A stretch of DNA of 29,560 nucleotides. It comes from DATBMY01 sp036554605 (lineage in GTDB: Bacteria; Acidobacteriota; Blastocatellia; UBA7656). The DNA lies in assembly GCA_036554605.1 (NCBI GenBank), contig DATBMY010000526.1, positions 1 to 29,560 of the forward strand. Direction: 5' to 3'. The position numbers were made by a program, and so were the translations under genes. This document shows, piece by piece, positions 1 through 8,500 of the stretch. The notes below the pieces were generated by a model that was not told the DNA's origin, ran no database searches, and saw only the letters and a program-made list of their open reading frames with translations. Within the stretch, counting starts at the first letter, position 1. Each line of letters opens with the position of its first letter.

Positions 1-70
1 CATTGGCGTTCGCCGCGGCTGCGATGTCGACCAACCGCGCAATCTGGCCAAGTCGGTGACCGTAGAGTAA
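1..70 (+). CDS. 3' tail of a CDS that begins outside the window
   Basis: One reading frame is open from the window edge to a TAA at 68-70 and encodes about 22 residues ending in AKSVTVE. It is followed at once by a good hairpin terminator, as expected after a gene. The product cannot be named from so short a tail. It would converge on the minus-strand permease that ends at 115. A frame open over only 70 bases could also arise by chance, so support rests mainly on the terminator placement. Confidence 0.4.
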   Translation, partial: IGVRRGCDVDQPRNLAKSVTVE

Positions 71-87
71 ATGTATTCGAGAACCAG

Positions 88-116
88 GGCTGCCGATTTG
101 GCAGCCTTGATTCTTT
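88..116. terminator. Rho-independent terminator between convergent genes
   Basis: The arms GGCTGCC (88-94) and GGCAGCC (100-106) pair perfectly around the loop GATTT. They are followed on the plus strand by TTGATTCTTT. The hairpin lies just past the stop of the plus-strand tail (70) and just past the stop of the minus-strand permease (115-117), so it probably serves both directions. The T-run on the plus side is the better one. Confidence 0.75.
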
Positions 117-2547
117 ACTCATATCTGAGCGCGATAATCGGATCGACTCTCGTGGCCTTCCTCGAAGGAATGTAGCAGGCCAGCGCCGCCACCCCCGCAA
201 GCAATAATCCCACAATGATGAATACTATGGGATCAGTAACGCTTACGCCGTAAAGCAGGCTCGAAAGCAATCGGGTCGCACCTACAGCCCCCGCAAGCCC
301 GAGCCCCAGGCCCGCCGCGGAAAGCGCCAGCCCTTGCCTCATAACGAGAGAGCGCACCTGGCCAGGACTGGCTCCCAGAGCCATTCTTATCCCGATTTCC
401 TGCGTCCTTTGAGCGACCGAATAGTTCATCACACCATACACGCCGATCAGCGTTAGAAACAGCGCGACCGCGGCGAATAACCCGAGCAGGAACATGTTAA
501 ACCGAAAAGGCGCGACCGAATCCGATATAATTGCCTCCATTGTCTTCGGCGTGGCGACCGGCAGCGTAGGATCGAGCGAAGCGACAATCGAGCGAGCGGA
601 ATCCAGAACGCTCATCGGCGCGAGCGACGTGCGAAGGATGAACGTCATGTTGCGGCTCATTGCTTGCAGAAAACCGGCGGCCTGATAGACCGATTGATAC
701 ATCTGCATGCCGGTCTCGCCTGTGAGCGTCGTATGCTTTACGTTTCCGACCACGCCCACGACCTCAACCCAATCCGGTTCATCGCCGGGCAAGGGGACTC
801 CCACGGTCAACTTCTTGCCGACAGGGTCCTGGCCGGGCCACATGCGTTCGGCCATGATCTGGTTGATTATGATCACCTGTTTCGATTTCAGATCGTCGGA
901 GTCATCCAATAGCCTGCCTTTGATAAGCGGGATTCCCATTGTCGCGAAATAACCGGGGGTGATCAGCCGGAAGCTTGAGAGGGGCGCCTCCGATGGCGTA
1001 GGAATCGGACGGCCCTCGACCGCGAATATGAATTGCGGACCTCCCCCGGCAAGCGGGGCGTGCGATATCGCGGCTACCGAGCTTACCCCCGGCAGTTGCC
1101 CGAGCCTTTCGCTCGCCTCTCTTTGCAACGCGAATACGTTATCGCCGGTTTGATACTGTGCGGGCGGCAACGACAACTGGAAGGTCAGAAGGTTCTCTCG
1201 ATTAAAGCCCACGGCGACGGTTTGGAGCACCGAGAAACTCTTGATCAAAAGACCCGCGCAAACAAGCAATACCAGCGCGAGCGCCACTTCGGCGACGACA
1301 AGCGTATTGCGTATGTAACGCCCGCGCGCGCTTGCGGATGAAGACTTGCCGCTCTCCTTCAAATTCTCGTTCAAGTCCGGCCTCGATGCTTGAAGCGCCG
1401 GCGCCAGCCCGAAGAGCAGACCCGATATGGTCGAAACGGCTAGCGCGAAGCCAAGCACTTGCAAATCCATCCCGATCTCTTGTGCGCGAGGGATACCCTG
1501 AGGATTGAGGCTGAGCAGGAGATCTGTTCCCCATAGCGCGAGCAGCACGCCCGCCGCGCCGCCGATTATCGAAAGCAGGAAAGATTCGGTCAGCATCTGG
1601 CGCATGATGCGCCACCGGCTTGCGCCTAGAGCTATTCGTATCGCAATCTCTCGCTCGCGAGATGCCGCTCGCGCGAGCAACAGGTTCGCTACGTTTACGC
1701 ATGCTATCAACAGCACAACCCCGACCGCCGCGAAGAGTATCCAGAGCGCCTGTCTTACGTTCTGTACTATCTGGTCGTGGACCGGAACGAGTGCTACGCC
1801 CCAGCCCGCGTTCAAATCAGGGTACTGCTCGGCAAGCCGCGATGCGATCATGCTCATCTCTTCCTGCGCAAGCTGTTGAGATATTCCGGGCGCGAGGCGG
1901 CCTATGACCTGGAGGTTGTGGAGACTGCGGTCGGCGTTCGTATAATCGATGGCGAGCGGCGCCCAGAACTCTATGTTCGGCCTGTAATCGTTCGGCATAA
2001 TGCCGACGACCGTGGCGCTCTGGCCGTTGAGGAGCACCGTCCTGTTGATTATCCCCGGGTCGCCGCCGAATCGTCGCTGCCACAATCCATGCGATAGCAG
2101 CACGACGGGCTCGCGGCCGGGCCGGTCTTCTTCGTCCGTGAAGTGCCGCCCCGCTAACGGTTCTATGCCAAGGACGCGAAAATAATCAGCGGTAACTTTT
2201 TCGCCCTGGACCTTCTCTGGCTGCTCCTGGCCTGAAAGGTTCGCGGCAAAGAACTGGCGCGCGGCAAGCCCGGCAAAGACCGTGTTCTGTTCTTTCCAGT
2301 CCCGGTAGTTGAGAGTTGAAACGGCGAGTGTCGGGCTGGGAAACCTCGGGTTGGTTTCCCAAACAAACAGGAGCCGGTCGGGCTCTTTGAATTGCAGCGA
2401 TTCGAGAAGGACGCCGTTTATTACGCTAAAGAGCGCGGTGTTTGCCCCGATGCCGAGAGCAAGCGTGAGGGCGGCGATGATCGTGAATCCGGGTTTGCGC
2501 TTTAGTGTTCGGGCGGCAAGGCGCAAATCTTGTAAAAGTGCTTCCAT
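115..2547 (-). CDS. ADOP-family duplicated permease (MacB/FtsX-like), ABC-type, no ATPase partner
   Basis: This inner-membrane protein has two MacB_PCD/FtsX modules in tandem. The first has a membrane helix at about residues 20-45, a periplasmic region to about 260, and a membrane block holding NVANLLLARAASREREIAIR (285-304), followed by ALGAS. The second ends with the matching QRTQEIGIRMALGAS stretch near residue 720 and two more helices. About 800 residues with duplicated halves is the size and layout of acidobacterial duplicated orphan permeases, usually annotated as ABC transporter permeases. No ATP-binding subunit is encoded nearby, which is typical of the family. The substrate is unknown; the fold suggests mechanotransmission or efflux rather than a channel. 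GGAG at 2553-2556 (minus strand) precedes the ATG by five bases. A 107-bp gap separates it from the upstream Asp-box gene, so it may have its own promoter. Confidence 0.93.
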   Translation of the reverse strand: MEALLQDLRLAARTLKRKPGFTIIAALTLALGIGANTALFSVINGVLLESLQFKEPDRLLFVWETNPRFPSPTLAVSTLNYRDWKEQNTVFAGLAARQFFAANLSGQEQPEKVQGEKVTADYFRVLGIEPLAGRHFTDEEDRPGREPVVLLSHGLWQRRFGGDPGIINRTVLLNGQSATVVGIMPNDYRPNIEFWAPLAIDYTNADRSLHNLQVIGRLAPGISQQLAQEEMSMIASRLAEQYPDLNAGWGVALVPVHDQIVQNVRQALWILFAAVGVVLLIACVNVANLLLARAASREREIAIRIALGASRWRIMRQMLTESFLLSIIGGAAGVLLALWGTDLLLSLNPQGIPRAQEIGMDLQVLGFALAVSTISGLLFGLAPALQASRPDLNENLKESGKSSSASARGRYIRNTLVVAEVALALVLLVCAGLLIKSFSVLQTVAVGFNRENLLTFQLSLPPAQYQTGDNVFALQREASERLGQLPGVSSVAAISHAPLAGGGPQFIFAVEGRPIPTPSEAPLSSFRLITPGYFATMGIPLIKGRLLDDSDDLKSKQVIIINQIMAERMWPGQDPVGKKLTVGVPLPGDEPDWVEVVGVVGNVKHTTLTGETGMQMYQSVYQAAGFLQAMSRNMTFILRTSLAPMSVLDSARSIVASLDPTLPVATPKTMEAIISDSVAPFRFNMFLLGLFAAVALFLTLIGVYGVMNYSVAQRTQEIGIRMALGASPGQVRSLVMRQGLALSAAGLGLGLAGAVGATRLLSSLLYGVSVTDPIVFIIVGLLLAGVAALACYIPSRKATRVDPIIALRYE

Positions 2548-2654
2548 AACATCTCCAGTTAGCTCTCGCTTGGGACAAGGTGCGGGCTCTTACACCTGCT
2601 TTAAAGATACAGGAACCCGCGCGGCCGCGTCCAATGTGGCAAAGTATGGGTGGG

Positions 2655-5339
2655 TTAAAGTCTCAAGCTGAATATATTCGATTGCGCGCCGTTTGAATTG
2701 ACGATCTGGACGGAATTGTCGCCTTCTACTAATCCAAGCTTCTTTGCTTTTCCTTTGAGTTTCATCAATGTATCGGCAAGTGATGTAACCTTCGAGGTTT
2801 TATCTTCGCCGTTGATAATCACCCGCGCTTCATCGTCGAAGGCGCGCCCTTCAATAAAGAACTTCTTCTTCCCGTCGAAGGTCACATTTGTGATCGCGGG
2901 CTTCAAGTTGCCGAGCAACTCATAGGCGCCGCGCCCATAAGTCGAGAGCTGGACATAGCCGTCCGGATGGGATGCAAAATCTGTGACGACCACCGGCGGC
3001 AGGCCATTATTTAAATCTCGCCATGTCTGGCCGCCGTTCGTTGTCTTGAATACGCCGATGTCCGTCCCCGCAAATATCGAGCTGGGATTGGCCGGGTCAT
3101 GTAGCAGCGCGTTAGCCGGTATATCGGGCAGGTTGCCGCTGACGTCCATCCACGTCGAACCCATATCGGTCGTCCGAAAGACGTGGCCTGTCCTGAACCC
3201 CGAGAGGCTCAAATGTGCGATGGCCGGGTTGTCCGGATCGACTATGATATCCGTGATCGAACGATCCGGCAGACCCTGCGTAACGTCCGCCCAGCTCGCG
3301 CCGCCGTCCGTGCTTACCATCGCCCGGCCCTGAGATGAGCCCGTGTAGATGACATTCAAGTCCGATCTCGCTACGCTTATCGCCGACAGCGCATCGCGGC
3401 CGCGCTCGGTCGTGCCTTTAGTGAGATCAAAATCGCCCGCCGGCGCGAACCAGTTATTACCAAGATCGCGGCTTATGAAAAGCCGCCACGTCCCGAAATA
3501 GAGCGTGTGGTCAACGCCATTTCCCGTGAATGGAGCGTAGAAATTTATGCGCGGCGATTGATCCGATTCGCCGAATATACCGTTCCACCCGACCGTGCCG
3601 CCATAAATGCGACCCGTATCGTAAAGCCTTATGATCTCGCCATAGATATAGGTGACAAAGACGACCGTCGGGTCGACCGGGTTGATCACGCACCGCCCGC
3701 CGTCTCCGAGGCTTACCTCGAACCACTGGTCCGTCCCTTCCACGCGGCGCTGCGAGCCGTTGTCCTGCGTGCCGCCGAACGTGATCCTGGCGTCGGTCGG
3801 GTGCAGGGCTATGCCTATGAACTGCGTGAGCGATAGAGACCCGTTGAGCGATTGAAAGTTATTGCCGCCGTCGCCGGTCCACGACAGCCCGCCGTCATTG
3901 CCTATGAAAAACTGATTCGAGCTGCCGGGCACGAAGGCAAAAGCATGCTGGTCCGGGTGGGTCTTTGATGAGCCCGGCCCGTACTCGAAAAAAGATCCGT
4001 TGAGGTGAAAATTCAGCGTGAGATTTCTCCAGCTCACGCCGCCGTCGGTGCTTTTATAAAGGTCGCGCGACCCGAGATAAACCGTGCTCTGGTTGCGCGG
4101 GTCGGCGGCGACAAAAGTGTTATACCCGAACTGCCCGCTGTCTATCTGAGAAATATTCCGGCTGGCCCAGGTCGCGCCGCCGTCGGTGCTGGCCTGAAAC
4201 CTGACTTCAAAGAAACTGCCGTTGACGTTGAGCCCGCCGAAATATATGTAAAGCGTCGAGCCGCTGGCCGAGAGCTTGAAATCTCGTCTCGCGCGCACGT
4301 CATAATCTCTAGTCAAGAGCGCGGTCCATGTGCTGCCCCTGTCCGTAGATCTATAGACGCCTCCGGGCGGGTCGGTCTCCTGCACGATCTTCGTCACCCC
4401 GGCGAAAAGCGTTCGCGAGTCTTCAGGGTCGATTATCACGTCGCGCGCCGCGCCCACGAGCGTCCGCGTGAAGCTCACGCCTCCATCCGTGGAAATATAG
4501 ACCCCGCTTGCGATGCGCCTGTTATCTTGAAGCCGCGAGTACTGCGCGATGTACAGCCGGTTCGCATCCGACGGGTCGACTTCTACCTTCGCAACGGTTC
4601 CCGGCGAAGGGAGCGAGCCGTTGCTGACGCGCGCCCACGTTCGTCCCGCGTCGGTCGATTTGAGCAGGCCGCTCCCAAGATAACCAAGCTTCGTATCACC
4701 CATGCCGGCATAGACAATGGAGGGATTGCTTCTTGAGAAGCTGATAGACCCGACGGCCAGATCCGCGTGATTATCGCTCACCGGCTCGAAGGACTGCCCG
4801 CTATTATTCGAACGCCAGATGCCGCCCGTCGAGCTTCCGACAAGCACGACGCGCGAATCTCCCGGAGAGACGGCGACAGAATTAATACGCCCGCTGGTCA
4901 GTCCCCAGTTGCCGGCAAATGCGGGCGTCGTAGGCGCGGGCCCTATGGCGCGCCAGCGCAGCGAGGCGGCCCCGGTAAAAGATTGCGCGCTTATTTCCGG
5001 GCGCGACTGCCATGCTCGTAAGCGCGCATCAGCGGGGATCGAGCCTGTCGGGTAGGTACGCTGAAACATGAACCAGTCGCTTCGACCGTCAGGGTCGTCG
5101 CCCGCTCGCGGTTCTCTCGGTAGTCGAGTGGCGCGGCTTTTGGGGATTACAGGTTTCGCGGGCCTTACTTTATTTCGACGCGGGGCTGTCTGCCTGGTTC
5201 GCTTTGAATCATTTCGCGCGCTTGCATCGGCGGCTGTATCTAGCGGCGCAAGGCCTGTGAAGATTATCGCGAGCGTAACGAACAGATGCGCCGCTCGCCG
5301 TAGCTTCACTCTGAAATTATTTCCGGCAGCACGCTTCAT
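2655..5339 (-). CDS. Secreted Asp-box (BNR/sortilin-like) beta-propeller protein
   Basis: The N-terminus has basic residues followed by a hydrophobic stretch (about 16-33), which reads as a signal peptide. A basic, Pro-rich linker of about 50 residues comes next. The body carries about ten Asp-box motifs of the form S-T-D-x-G-x-T-W, such as KSTDAGRTW, RSTDRGSTW, KSTDGGVSW, VSTDGGASW and KTTNGGQTW, plus the GGTQDNG turn common in this family. This predicts one or two large VPS10/sortilin-type propellers, a binding or scaffold fold sometimes found with glycosidase activity. I see no sialidase FRIP motif, so I do not call an enzyme. The last 85 residues resemble an IPT/TIG immunoglobulin-like domain (IIEGRAF-like turn, NSVQIVNSNG). 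I chose the ATG at 5339; an in-frame TTG three codons upstream (5348) is the alternative, and neither has a strong Shine-Dalgarno. Confidence 0.85.
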   Translation of the reverse strand: MKRAAGNNFRVKLRRAAHLFVTLAIIFTGLAPLDTAADASARNDSKRTRQTAPRRNKVRPAKPVIPKSRATRLPREPRAGDDPDGRSDWFMFQRTYPTGSIPADARLRAWQSRPEISAQSFTGAASLRWRAIGPAPTTPAFAGNWGLTSGRINSVAVSPGDSRVVLVGSSTGGIWRSNNSGQSFEPVSDNHADLAVGSISFSRSNPSIVYAGMGDTKLGYLGSGLLKSTDAGRTWARVSNGSLPSPGTVAKVEVDPSDANRLYIAQYSRLQDNRRIASGVYISTDGGVSFTRTLVGAARDVIIDPEDSRTLFAGVTKIVQETDPPGGVYRSTDRGSTWTALLTRDYDVRARRDFKLSASGSTLYIYFGGLNVNGSFFEVRFQASTDGGATWASRNISQIDSGQFGYNTFVAADPRNQSTVYLGSRDLYKSTDGGVSWRNLTLNFHLNGSFFEYGPGSSKTHPDQHAFAFVPGSSNQFFIGNDGGLSWTGDGGNNFQSLNGSLSLTQFIGIALHPTDARITFGGTQDNGSQRRVEGTDQWFEVSLGDGGRCVINPVDPTVVFVTYIYGEIIRLYDTGRIYGGTVGWNGIFGESDQSPRINFYAPFTGNGVDHTLYFGTWRLFISRDLGNNWFAPAGDFDLTKGTTERGRDALSAISVARSDLNVIYTGSSQGRAMVSTDGGASWADVTQGLPDRSITDIIVDPDNPAIAHLSLSGFRTGHVFRTTDMGSTWMDVSGNLPDIPANALLHDPANPSSIFAGTDIGVFKTTNGGQTWRDLNNGLPPVVVTDFASHPDGYVQLSTYGRGAYELLGNLKPAITNVTFDGKKKFFIEGRAFDDEARVIINGEDKTSKVTSLADTLMKLKGKAKKLGLVEGDNSVQIVNSNGAQSNIFSLRL

Positions 5340-5402
5340 AAGGATCAAGAGCCTGGCTGGCCCGAAGCATTTTAATCTAAACGAAGCAAGAAATCAGTCA
5401 GC

Positions 5403-6770
5403 TCAATCGGCCGCGCCCGCTTTAGCCCCGGCCGGTTGACTCTTTTCAGCCGACTCGCGCATCCACCGTTGCAACCGCTCCATATCTTTTGCGACGGTCA
5501 TCGAGCCCGCAAAAAGGACTATGGCAAGAAGCACACCAAGTATCGGGATTATATAAAGCGCCGAATGGAGTCCCTCGGCGATGTAAGGAGCAAGCTGTGG
5601 CCGGGTCATCTCCGCGATGGGCAACCCCGCGGCCGCCTGCCTGAAGAAGTAATCGCTGAGCGCTCCCATGCCGAGAGGCCCGAGCGCCGCGCCGAGAACG
5701 TACATCGCAAAGAAGTAAAGCGCCATCGCGGTCCCGCGAAGCGAAGGCTCGATCACGTCCTGAATCGTAGAGTAAACGGTCGAGTAATATACGTACATCG
5801 CGGCGCAGGCAATGCTCATCAGTATGGTGTAGGTCGCGACGCTTCCCACCGGGGTCTGCAAAGCGAAATATGTGAAGGGGACTGATATGGCTATGGCGAT
5901 AGCGCTGACAACCATTCGCCCGTTCGGCCTCTTCCTCATAATCGAGTCGCCAAGCGCGCCGCCGATCATGAGGCCGGGAATGCCCGCAAGGCCGAATGCC
6001 ACCATCGAGACCAGCCCCGCCTCGAATTCGCTTATGCGGTGAACGCGCTGGAGAAAGGGCGAGAGAAAAGAACCGATGGCATACATATTGAAATTGTGAA
6101 GCGCGCCCGACAAGATGATCCACCACATCGTCGGAATCGAAAGCACCAGCCAGTAAGGCGAGCCCTCTCGCTTTTGCGTGCTGATGTTATGCGTTTCGGC
6201 TCCACCGCGCTTTGGCTCTCGTATGAGAAGCGCAAGCACCGCGCATATCACCCCGGGTATCCCGGCGAGGTAAAAGGCCGAGCGCCATCCGTACTGCTGC
6301 GCGAACCAGCTGCTGACGGCGAAGCTCAGCGCGACGCCTATCGGCAACCCGAGCATGAAGATCGCAAGCGCCTTTGCCCGCTTCGCGGCGGGGAAGAGAT
6401 CGCCTATTAGCGACGATGCGGCCGGAGCGCAGCTTGCCTCGCCGACCCCTACGCCAAGCCGCGCGAGAAAGAGCTGAGTATAAGTCACAGCCATTCCTGA
6501 CAGCACGGTGAACAGGCTCCACACCGTTACGCCCACCGCGAGAATCCTGGTGCGCATGATCTTATCGGTGAGGCGTCCGAGCGGAACGCCGATGATGGCG
6601 TAGAGGACTATAAAGGCAGTCCCGAGCGTGCCAAGCGCGGTATCGCTCAACTCAAGCTGATTCTTGACAGTCTCGCCCACGGCGCCGAGTATCTGGCGGT
6701 CAAAAAAATTCATCGTGTTGATAGCGAAAAGGACCGCCAGCGCAAAACCGGCCTTCGACCTGTAACTCAT
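5403..6770 (-). CDS. Major facilitator superfamily transporter (spinster-like)
   Basis: This is a 455-residue polytopic protein with about twelve predicted helices in two halves. Motif A of MFS proteins follows helix 2 as GVPLGRLTDKIMRTR, and the N-terminus INTMNFFDRQILGAV is typical of spinster-like or anion:cation-symporter MFS members (D/R in helix 1). The short tail is Ala/Lys-rich. The substrate cannot be read from the sequence; relatives carry organic acids, lipids or sugars. A ribosome site AGGGGA lies about six bases before the ATG. It starts 21 bp after the pentaheme cytochrome gene on the same strand, so it is probably the third gene of the crotonase-cytochrome operon, and an aromatic or acyl substrate would suit that context (inference). 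Confidence 0.88.
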   Translation of the reverse strand: MSYRSKAGFALAVLFAINTMNFFDRQILGAVGETVKNQLELSDTALGTLGTAFIVLYAIIGVPLGRLTDKIMRTRILAVGVTVWSLFTVLSGMAVTYTQLFLARLGVGVGEASCAPAASSLIGDLFPAAKRAKALAIFMLGLPIGVALSFAVSSWFAQQYGWRSAFYLAGIPGVICAVLALLIREPKRGGAETHNISTQKREGSPYWLVLSIPTMWWIILSGALHNFNMYAIGSFLSPFLQRVHRISEFEAGLVSMVAFGLAGIPGLMIGGALGDSIMRKRPNGRMVVSAIAIAISVPFTYFALQTPVGSVATYTILMSIACAAMYVYYSTVYSTIQDVIEPSLRGTAMALYFFAMYVLGAALGPLGMGALSDYFFRQAAAGLPIAEMTRPQLAPYIAEGLHSALYIIPILGVLLAIVLFAGSMTVAKDMERLQRWMRESAEKSQPAGAKAGAAD

Positions 6771-6791
6771 GCTCTTCCCCTTTCTTGTCCT

Positions 6792-7529
6792 TTACCTTTC
6801 GCTTGCCTGCCGGAACTCTTCGCCGAGCCTGTTAATCTCCGCAAGGCTCTCCTTCGCGCGCTTCACGTCGGTGCGATGGACGATCTCGGAGATAAGCCGG
6901 CGCGCTCGTGCTCTGAGCCGCAGCAATTGCTCGGAGGGCTTGCGCCCGGACTTCAAGATCGACGCGAGCGAGGCCTTCTGCTCGTCGGCCGCGCCGATTA
7001 TCGTTTGTAGCTCAACGGGCAGATCGGGCAGGTATTCGAGCCCGTGACAGCTTGAGCATTGAAGCTTGAAACTCATCGTGCTTGCAGGCGACCCTATGCC
7101 GTGCGAGCCGTGACAAAAAGCGCAATCCATTCTCGGCGCGCTCTTCTGTTCCGGGAAATGCCTGCTCGTTTTGAAAGCCTCGAATTGATTCGTGTGACAC
7201 GCGCTGCAGAGGGCTAAAGTTTCGGCCGCGTTCGGCCGTCCCACAAAATTTGAGCCGTGCGCTTTAGCCTTTGATTTTTCCGAAGCGTCGCCGCCGTGGC
7301 AGCCGTCGCAGGTGATTCCCATTTGAGCGTGCGTGCTTCCGGTAAAAGCCGCGAAGACTTCGCGGGTAGTTTGCATGTGGCACGACGCGCATGAGTTTAT
7401 CTCGGAAGCAGGCGCGCCCTGTTGAGCCAATTCGATTGAGCCGCCGGAATAATAGAGACTTTCCGCCACCACGCGGGCGACAGCAAAGAGCACGACTACG
7501 ATAATGGATGTTATGCGCGTGGACTTCAT
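6792..7529 (-). CDS. Membrane-anchored or exported pentaheme cytochrome c
   Basis: The first 22 residues form a signal peptide or uncleaved anchor. Five CXXCH haem-c sites follow: CASCH (47-51), CDGCH (74-78), CSACH (108-112), CAFCH (136-140) and CSSCH (158-162). Spare histidines at 67, 91, 124 and 143 could be distal ligands, suggesting mostly bis-His low-spin haems. No catalytic-haem variant is seen. The last 70 residues are haem-free, charged and helical. The layout resembles small NapC/NrfH- or c3-like electron carriers, but I cannot assign a subfamily. The protein would act on the periplasmic side as an electron relay. Its ATG overlaps the stop of the upstream crotonase gene (ATGA, 7526-7529), which indicates translational coupling. 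No c-type maturation genes are in the window. Confidence 0.88.
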   Translation of the reverse strand: MKSTRITSIIVVVLFAVARVVAESLYYSGGSIELAQQGAPASEINSCASCHMQTTREVFAAFTGSTHAQMGITCDGCHGGDASEKSKAKAHGSNFVGRPNAAETLALCSACHTNQFEAFKTSRHFPEQKSAPRMDCAFCHGSHGIGSPASTMSFKLQCSSCHGLEYLPDLPVELQTIIGAADEQKASLASILKSGRKPSEQLLRLRARARRLISEIVHRTDVKRAKESLAEINRLGEEFRQASER

Positions 7530-8314
7530 TTGCCCTGGAAATAGGCCTTGCGCTTTTCAAGAAACGCGCGGACTCCTTCGGCAAAGTCTTCCGACCGGAA
7601 GCAATCTCCCTGATTGACCGCCTCGAAGTCGAGCGCCGCGGCCAGATCGCTTGTTTCGCCGGAATTGAGACCCTGCTTTATCTTCGCAATCGCGATTGAG
7701 GGGGACGCGGAGAGCCGCGCCGCCATCCGGTCGACTGTCTCGTCGAGTTGATCGACCGGCACGACTCTGCTTACGATTCCAAGTGAGCGCGCGTCCTCGG
7801 CGCTGATGATGTCGCCGGTAGCCATCAGCTCGAAGGCTTTGTGGTAGCCGACCATTCTTGGCAGAAAGTAGGTTGAGCCGCCGTCGGGCATAAGACCTAT
7901 CTTTACGAAGACCTGCCCGAATCGCGCCTGGTCCGATGCGATGATCATGTCGCAGGCGAGCGCGTAGTTGCATCCCACTCCCACGGCTGGCCCGTGAACG
8001 CGGGCTATGATCGGTTTTGCCAGCCGTCGCATGGAAAGGACGGTCGGGTTCGTATGCTGGCGCAGCGAGGCCGTCACGTCGATGCTTCGGATGTCGTGGC
8101 CCGCGGATGATTGCAAGTCAGCGCCCGCGCAGAATGCGTCGCCCGCGCCGGTCAATATGATGACTCTGCTTTCGTCTTCGGCCGAACGCTGGATAGCTTC
8201 GTGCAGCAGCGTGATCGTTTCCGTATCGACGGAGTTGCGGCGCTCGGGGCGGTTTATGGTAATGCGCTTGATGCCGTTATCGAGCGTGATGACAAGCTTA
8301 TCACTCGAAGCCAT
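7526..8314 (-). CDS. Enoyl-CoA hydratase/isomerase family protein, PaaG-like
   Basis: This is a 262-residue crotonase-fold protein. The oxyanion-hole regions are visible as AGDAFCAGADL (57-67) and HGPAVGVGCNYALACD (108-122). The two glutamates used by true hydratases are not present: the first position is Asn116 (GCN in place of GCE) and the second is Phe136 (QVF in place of QPE). Instead it has GLMPDGGSTYFLPR with Asp144, the pattern of PaaG-type isomerases that act on ring-epoxide phenylacetyl-CoA, where that Asp is catalytic. An isomerase role is therefore likelier than hydration, but no other paa gene is present, so the substrate is open. AAGGAA lies about seven bases before the ATG. It is the first gene of a minus-strand run with the cytochrome and MFS genes. 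Confidence 0.9.
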   Translation of the reverse strand: MASSDKLVITLDNGIKRITINRPERRNSVDTETITLLHEAIQRSAEDESRVIILTGAGDAFCAGADLQSSAGHDIRSIDVTASLRQHTNPTVLSMRRLAKPIIARVHGPAVGVGCNYALACDMIIASDQARFGQVFVKIGLMPDGGSTYFLPRMVGYHKAFELMATGDIISAEDARSLGIVSRVVPVDQLDETVDRMAARLSASPSIAIAKIKQGLNSGETSDLAAALDFEAVNQGDCFRSEDFAEGVRAFLEKRKAYFQGK

Positions 8315-8500
8315 CGCAGATTCCTTTCGAAATTGAATTAGAGAGTTGAGGGGGCTAATTCTCTCTTAAAGCCGGGAGATTTGCAACGCGGAAGCATCTT
8401 TGAGATACCGGGCGTAGACAACCGCGTTGGAGGTGACTTAATATCGCAGCGGCTCGCCAGTGGAACTTAGCGCCGCCAGTTCATTCAAAGGAGTTGTATT

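Noticed and set aside
2580..2635. GCGGG...CCCGC partial palindrome between the Asp-box and permease genes
   Set aside because: Only five plus four pairs with a long loop and no T-run on the minus strand; not enough for a terminator.
4005..4736. 243-residue plus-strand frame inside the Asp-box gene
   Set aside because: It is the complement frame of a repeat-rich gene, very Arg/Ala rich, with no ribosome site or known motif.
8335..8372. AGAGAG/CTCTCT inverted repeat between the crotonase and acylase genes
   Set aside because: The arms are short and mismatched, and the hairpin lies upstream of both divergent genes, so it is not a terminator. It is too weak to call an operator.
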